A stretch of 6,354 bases of DNA from an uncultured Eubacteriales bacterium (lineage in GTDB: Bacteria; Bacillota_A; Clostridia; Oscillospirales; Oscillospiraceae). Of this stretch, positions 4,582-6,354 are shown piece by piece. How positions within the stretch are numbered: position 1 is the stretch's first letter; every line of letters begins with the position of its first letter. Below the pieces are notes generated by a model. The model had not been told where the DNA came from. It ran no database searches and saw nothing but the letters and a program-made list of their open reading frames with translations. The DNA lies in assembly GCA_949742895.1 (NCBI GenBank), contig CATJRT010000113.1, forward strand, positions 1 to 6,354. The letters are read 5' to 3'. Both the position numbers and the translations under genes were made by a program.

Positions 4582-4616
4582 TGCTACAATACCAACTGTA
4601 CCCCCTGCTACAATGC
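4582..4616 (+). repeat. Direct repeats TGCTACAATRC, possible operator
   Basis: TGCTACAATAC (4582-4592) and TGCTACAATGC (4606-4616) are 24 bp apart, just over two helical turns. Between them, on the minus strand, is ACAGTTGG (4599-4592), which resembles the ACAGTT core bound by LytTR regulators such as AgrA. The repeats also contain TACAAT, a possible -10 box for rightward transcription, but no good -35 box was found. Binding by LytTR is inference. Confidence 0.4.
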
Positions 4617-4637
4617 AGCAAAAAATTTTTTCTGCCC

Positions 4638-4666
4638 TGCAATAAAAGCCCCCTCCCCCACGTTAT
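4638..4666 (+). promoter_or_regulatory. Possible ECF-type (autoregulatory) promoter
   Basis: TGCAAT (4638-4643), a 17-nt spacer and CGTTAT (4661-4666) lie 24 nt before the sigma gene start. Many ECF promoters have an AAC-like -35 and a CGT-containing -10 and drive their own sigma gene. No convincing sigma-A promoter is seen this close to the gene (TACTAT at 4667-4672 lacks a -35 box). This is a weak, motif-level suggestion. Confidence 0.25.
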
Positions 4667-4689
4667 TACTATAGACAGGAGCGATAGCC

Positions 4690-5271
4690 ATGTTAGTTTT
4701 TTGCACGACGGTTTCGGCAGAGCAGTCCGGCGGCAGCGCACAGTCGCTGGACCGCTGCATTGCGTCCGCCGCGCAGGGCGGCAGAGAGGGACTGGCAGAG
4801 CTGTACCGCCTCACCCACGCTGCCGTCTACGGCTTTGCCCTGTCCATCGTGAAGAACGCGCAGGACGCGGAGGATGTGCTTCAGGACGTTTACCTCCAAG
4901 TGTGGCAGAGCGCGGGGAGCTACCGCAGTCAGGGCAAGCCCATGGCCTGGCTGCTCACCATCGCCCGCAACCTGGCCCTGAGCCGCCTGCGGGAGCGCTC
5001 CCGCACCGTCCCCCTCCCGCCAGAGGACTGGCGGGTCCGGTTTGCCCAGGCCCCTGCCGTCACCCATGAGGAGCGGCTGGCACTGGAGGCGCTGCTGGAA
5101 GCCCTGTCCGACCAAGAGCGGCAGGTAGTCGCTCTCCACGCCATCGCGGGGCTCAAGCACCGGGAGATCGCCCAGCTCCTGTCCCTCCCCCTGTCCACCG
5201 TTCTTTCCAGGTATCATCGGGCTTTGAACAAGCTCAAACTCACGCTGAAGGAGGAAAACAACCATGCGTAA
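4690..5271 (+). CDS. ECF-family RNA polymerase sigma factor
   Basis: A 193-aa extracytoplasmic-function sigma factor that should direct RNA polymerase to a small regulon once released from its anti-sigma factor. Region 2 spans about 34-105: ELYRLTHAAVYGFALSIVKN, the DAEDVLQDVYLQVWQ promoter-melting core (59-73), and PMAWLLTIARNLALSRLRER (84-103). Region 4 spans about 125-185, with the HTH in LKHREIAQLLSLPLSTVLSR (155-174). There is no region 3 or region 1.1, as expected for the ECF class, and it lacks the N-terminal features of SigI. The ATG at 4690 follows AGGAG by 8 nt; the first 20 residues are poorly conserved-looking, so a later start is possible but no better ribosome site was found. 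It overlaps the anti-sigma gene by 8 nt, implying translational coupling and matched amounts of the two proteins. Confidence 0.93.
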   Translation: MLVFCTTVSAEQSGGSAQSLDRCIASAAQGGREGLAELYRLTHAAVYGFALSIVKNAQDAEDVLQDVYLQVWQSAGSYRSQGKPMAWLLTIARNLALSRLRERSRTVPLPPEDWRVRFAQAPAVTHEERLALEALLEALSDQERQVVALHAIAGLKHREIAQLLSLPLSTVLSRYHRALNKLKLTLKEENNHA

Positions 5272-6354
5272 CGACAAATTGGAGCGGCGGCTGCGGACCG
5301 CCGCAGAACACGCCGCCCCCGACGTGCTGGACCAGGTCCTCTCCTCCTGCGGCGGACAGAAAGGAACTGTGATTGCCATGGAAACACCGAGAAAGAAAAC
5401 ACTCTTCCCCGCCTTCGCTGCTCTGGCCGCCATGCTGGTGCTGGTGTGCGCCGCCGTCTTTGTCCTCTTCCCGGTCCAGCGGGGCAGCGCCAGCTCCGCC
5501 ATCATCACCCTGGACGTGAACCCCAGCCTCTCCCTCACTGTAGATGCTGGCGAGCACGTGGTGGAGGCCGTTCCCCTCAACGACGACGGCCGGGTGGTCC
5601 TGAAGGACATGGACCTCACCGGCTCCGACCTGAACGTGGCGGTGAACGCCGTCATCGGCTCCATGCTCCAGCACGGCTATCTCGACATTGACAATTTTGA
5701 AAACGCCATTCTGATCTCGGTGGAGAGCGGCGACGCGGACCGGGCCGCTCAGCTCCAGCAGCAGGTCAGCGAAACCATCTCCGGCGCGTTCCAGGCCGAC
5801 GATCCCCTCATCCTTACCCAGACTGTCGCCGTGGACAACGACCTGGCGGCACTGGCCGAACAGTACGGCATCTCCCAGGGCAAGGCTGCCCTCATCCGGG
5901 AGGTCACTGCCCAGGACAGCACCCTCACCTTCCAGACCCTGTCTCCCCTCACCATCAACGAAATCGCCCTCATTGCCAACTCCCGGGGCCTGTCTACCGG
6001 CGCAGCCACCCAGACCGGCCAAGCCAGCGAGGCGGCCTATATCGGCACCCAGGCCGCTCTGGGCTATGCCTGCGGCCAAACCGGAATACCGGTGAACGGC
6101 GTGCTGGATCCCAAGGTGGAATTTGACTGCGAGGACGGCGTGATGGTCTACGAGGCGGAGTTCTGCTACGACGGCACGGAGTATGAGTACGACATTGACG
6201 CCCGCACCGGCGCGGTGCTCCATTCCCACCACGAAGTCTGCGACCACAGCAGCCACGCCGGACACCACGAGGACGGCCACCACAGCGGACAGTTTACCCA
6301 GCCCTCCGCTCCAGTCCCCTCCTTCTCCGTCCCCACAGCCCCCTCCGCCAACCC
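5264..6354 (+). CDS. RsgI-like transmembrane anti-sigma factor with PepSY domain (partial, 3' end missing)
   Basis: 363 codons are open to the right edge without a stop. Domains in order: a short cytoplasmic segment (1-45, presumably sigma-binding); one membrane helix (about 46-69); an RsgI-like extracytoplasmic domain starting ITLDVNPSLSL (81-91) and continuing with LNDDGRVVLKDMDLTGSDL (105-123) and ILISVESGD (149-157); a helical segment (about 190-245, DNDLAALAEQYGISQGKAAL); and a PepSY domain (about 251-320, EAAYIGTQAALGYA to YEYDIDARTGAVL). A histidine-rich stretch (320-340, nine His plus Cys326) and a Pro/Ser-rich tail follow. RsgI proteins are reported to self-cleave at the Asn-Pro bond of the DVNPS motif (here N86-P87), a step in release of the sigma factor. 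AAGGAGG at 5248-5254 sets the start, 9 nt away. An in-frame ATG at 5378 with AAAGGA upstream could give a form lacking the sigma-binding part. The sensed signal is unknown. Confidence 0.88.
   Translation, partial: MRNDKLERRLRTAAEHAAPDVLDQVLSSCGGQKGTVIAMETPRKKTLFPAFAALAAMLVLVCAAVFVLFPVQRGSASSAIITLDVNPSLSLTVDAGEHVVEAVPLNDDGRVVLKDMDLTGSDLNVAVNAVIGSMLQHGYLDIDNFENAILISVESGDADRAAQLQQQVSETISGAFQADDPLILTQTVAVDNDLAALAEQYGISQGKAALIREVTAQDSTLTFQTLSPLTINEIALIANSRGLSTGAATQTGQASEAAYIGTQAALGYACGQTGIPVNGVLDPKVEFDCEDGVMVYEAEFCYDGTEYEYDIDARTGAVLHSHHEVCDHSSHAGHHEDGHHSGQFTQPSAPVPSFSVPTAPSAN

Larger units (their letters stand above)
4378..4689. other. Divergent control region between LytTR and ECF sigma operons
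   Basis: 312 bp without a credible gene. From left to right it holds the LytTR ribosome site (4386-4392), a GC-rich hairpin GCCCCGC/GCGGGGC (4410-4416/4424-4430, no U-tract, in the LytTR leader), a candidate minus-strand promoter (4482-4510), a pair of TGCTACAATRC direct repeats (4582-4616), an A5T6 run (4621-4631), a candidate ECF-type promoter (4638-4666) and the ribosome site AGGAG (4677-4681) of the sigma gene. Confidence 0.7.

Noticed and set aside
4422..4814. Short frames on both strands in the LytTR-sigma control region
   Set aside because: None has a ribosome site or recognisable protein features. The promoter and repeat elements explain the region better.
5240..6283. 347-codon minus-strand open frame opposite the anti-sigma gene
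   Set aside because: Its Val/Gly/His-rich content is explained by the reverse of the GC-rich coding strand. The plus-strand frame has a ribosome site, gene overlap and clear domains.
1..6354. CRISPR array, transposase, integrase or toxin-antitoxin system
   Set aside because: I found no regularly spaced repeats and no protein with such motifs. The small minus-strand genes do not resemble known toxin-antitoxin families.

Overview
The window looks like chromosomal DNA of a high-GC gut Firmicute. I would guess Clostridia of the Oscillospiraceae type (Flavonifractor/Lawsonibacter/Oscillibacter-like). The signs are AGGAGG-type ribosome binding sites, sigma-A-like TTGACA/TATAAT promoters, tRNA genes that encode CCA, genes of roughly 60% GC, and family content such as LytTR-DUF3021, an RsgI-like anti-sigma factor and a lone sigma-region-4 protein. 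The taxonomic call is inference; no marker gene is present.

Left part (1-1560): the last 13 codons of a plus-strand gene and a strong hairpin terminator are followed by a minus-strand run of four genes. In transcription order these are a 53-aa four-cysteine zinc-binding protein, an 84-aa arginine-rich coiled-coil protein, a 105-aa lone sigma-70 region 4 DNA-binding protein, and a HAD-family phosphatase. The first three are tightly coupled (a 4-bp overlap, then a 3-nt gap whose Shine-Dalgarno lies inside the preceding gene). The phosphatase has its own good promoter, whose -35 box overlaps the stop codon of the sigma-like gene.

Middle (1640-2474): a perfect-consensus promoter drives a two-gene tRNA operon, tRNA-Thr(TGT) then tRNA-Tyr(GTA), closed by a terminator. 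After it come about 550 bp with no credible gene. This stretch holds a second copy of the tRNA-Tyr 3' end, an inverted copy of part of it, two mutually exclusive hairpins and a markedly AT-rich island. It resembles an integration scar or an intergenic repeat element.

Right part (2410-6354): a membrane-anchored alpha/beta hydrolase with its own promoter converges on a two-gene minus-strand operon encoding a stand-alone LytTR regulator and a DUF3021 membrane protein, with a bidirectional terminator between them. Divergent from this operon across a 312-bp control region is an ECF sigma factor gene. It overlaps by 8 nt the gene for its apparent anti-sigma factor, a single-pass membrane protein with an RsgI-like DVNPS domain, a PepSY domain and an extracytoplasmic histidine-rich segment. 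That gene runs off the window and is left out of simple start-to-stop ORF lists for that reason.

The most interesting unit is the last one: an RsgI-type extracytoplasmic sensor attached to an ECF sigma factor rather than to SigI, with a candidate metal-binding segment. The sequestered-sigma system, the LytTR/DUF3021 system and the lone sigma-region-4 module together make this a window rich in signalling and transcription control.
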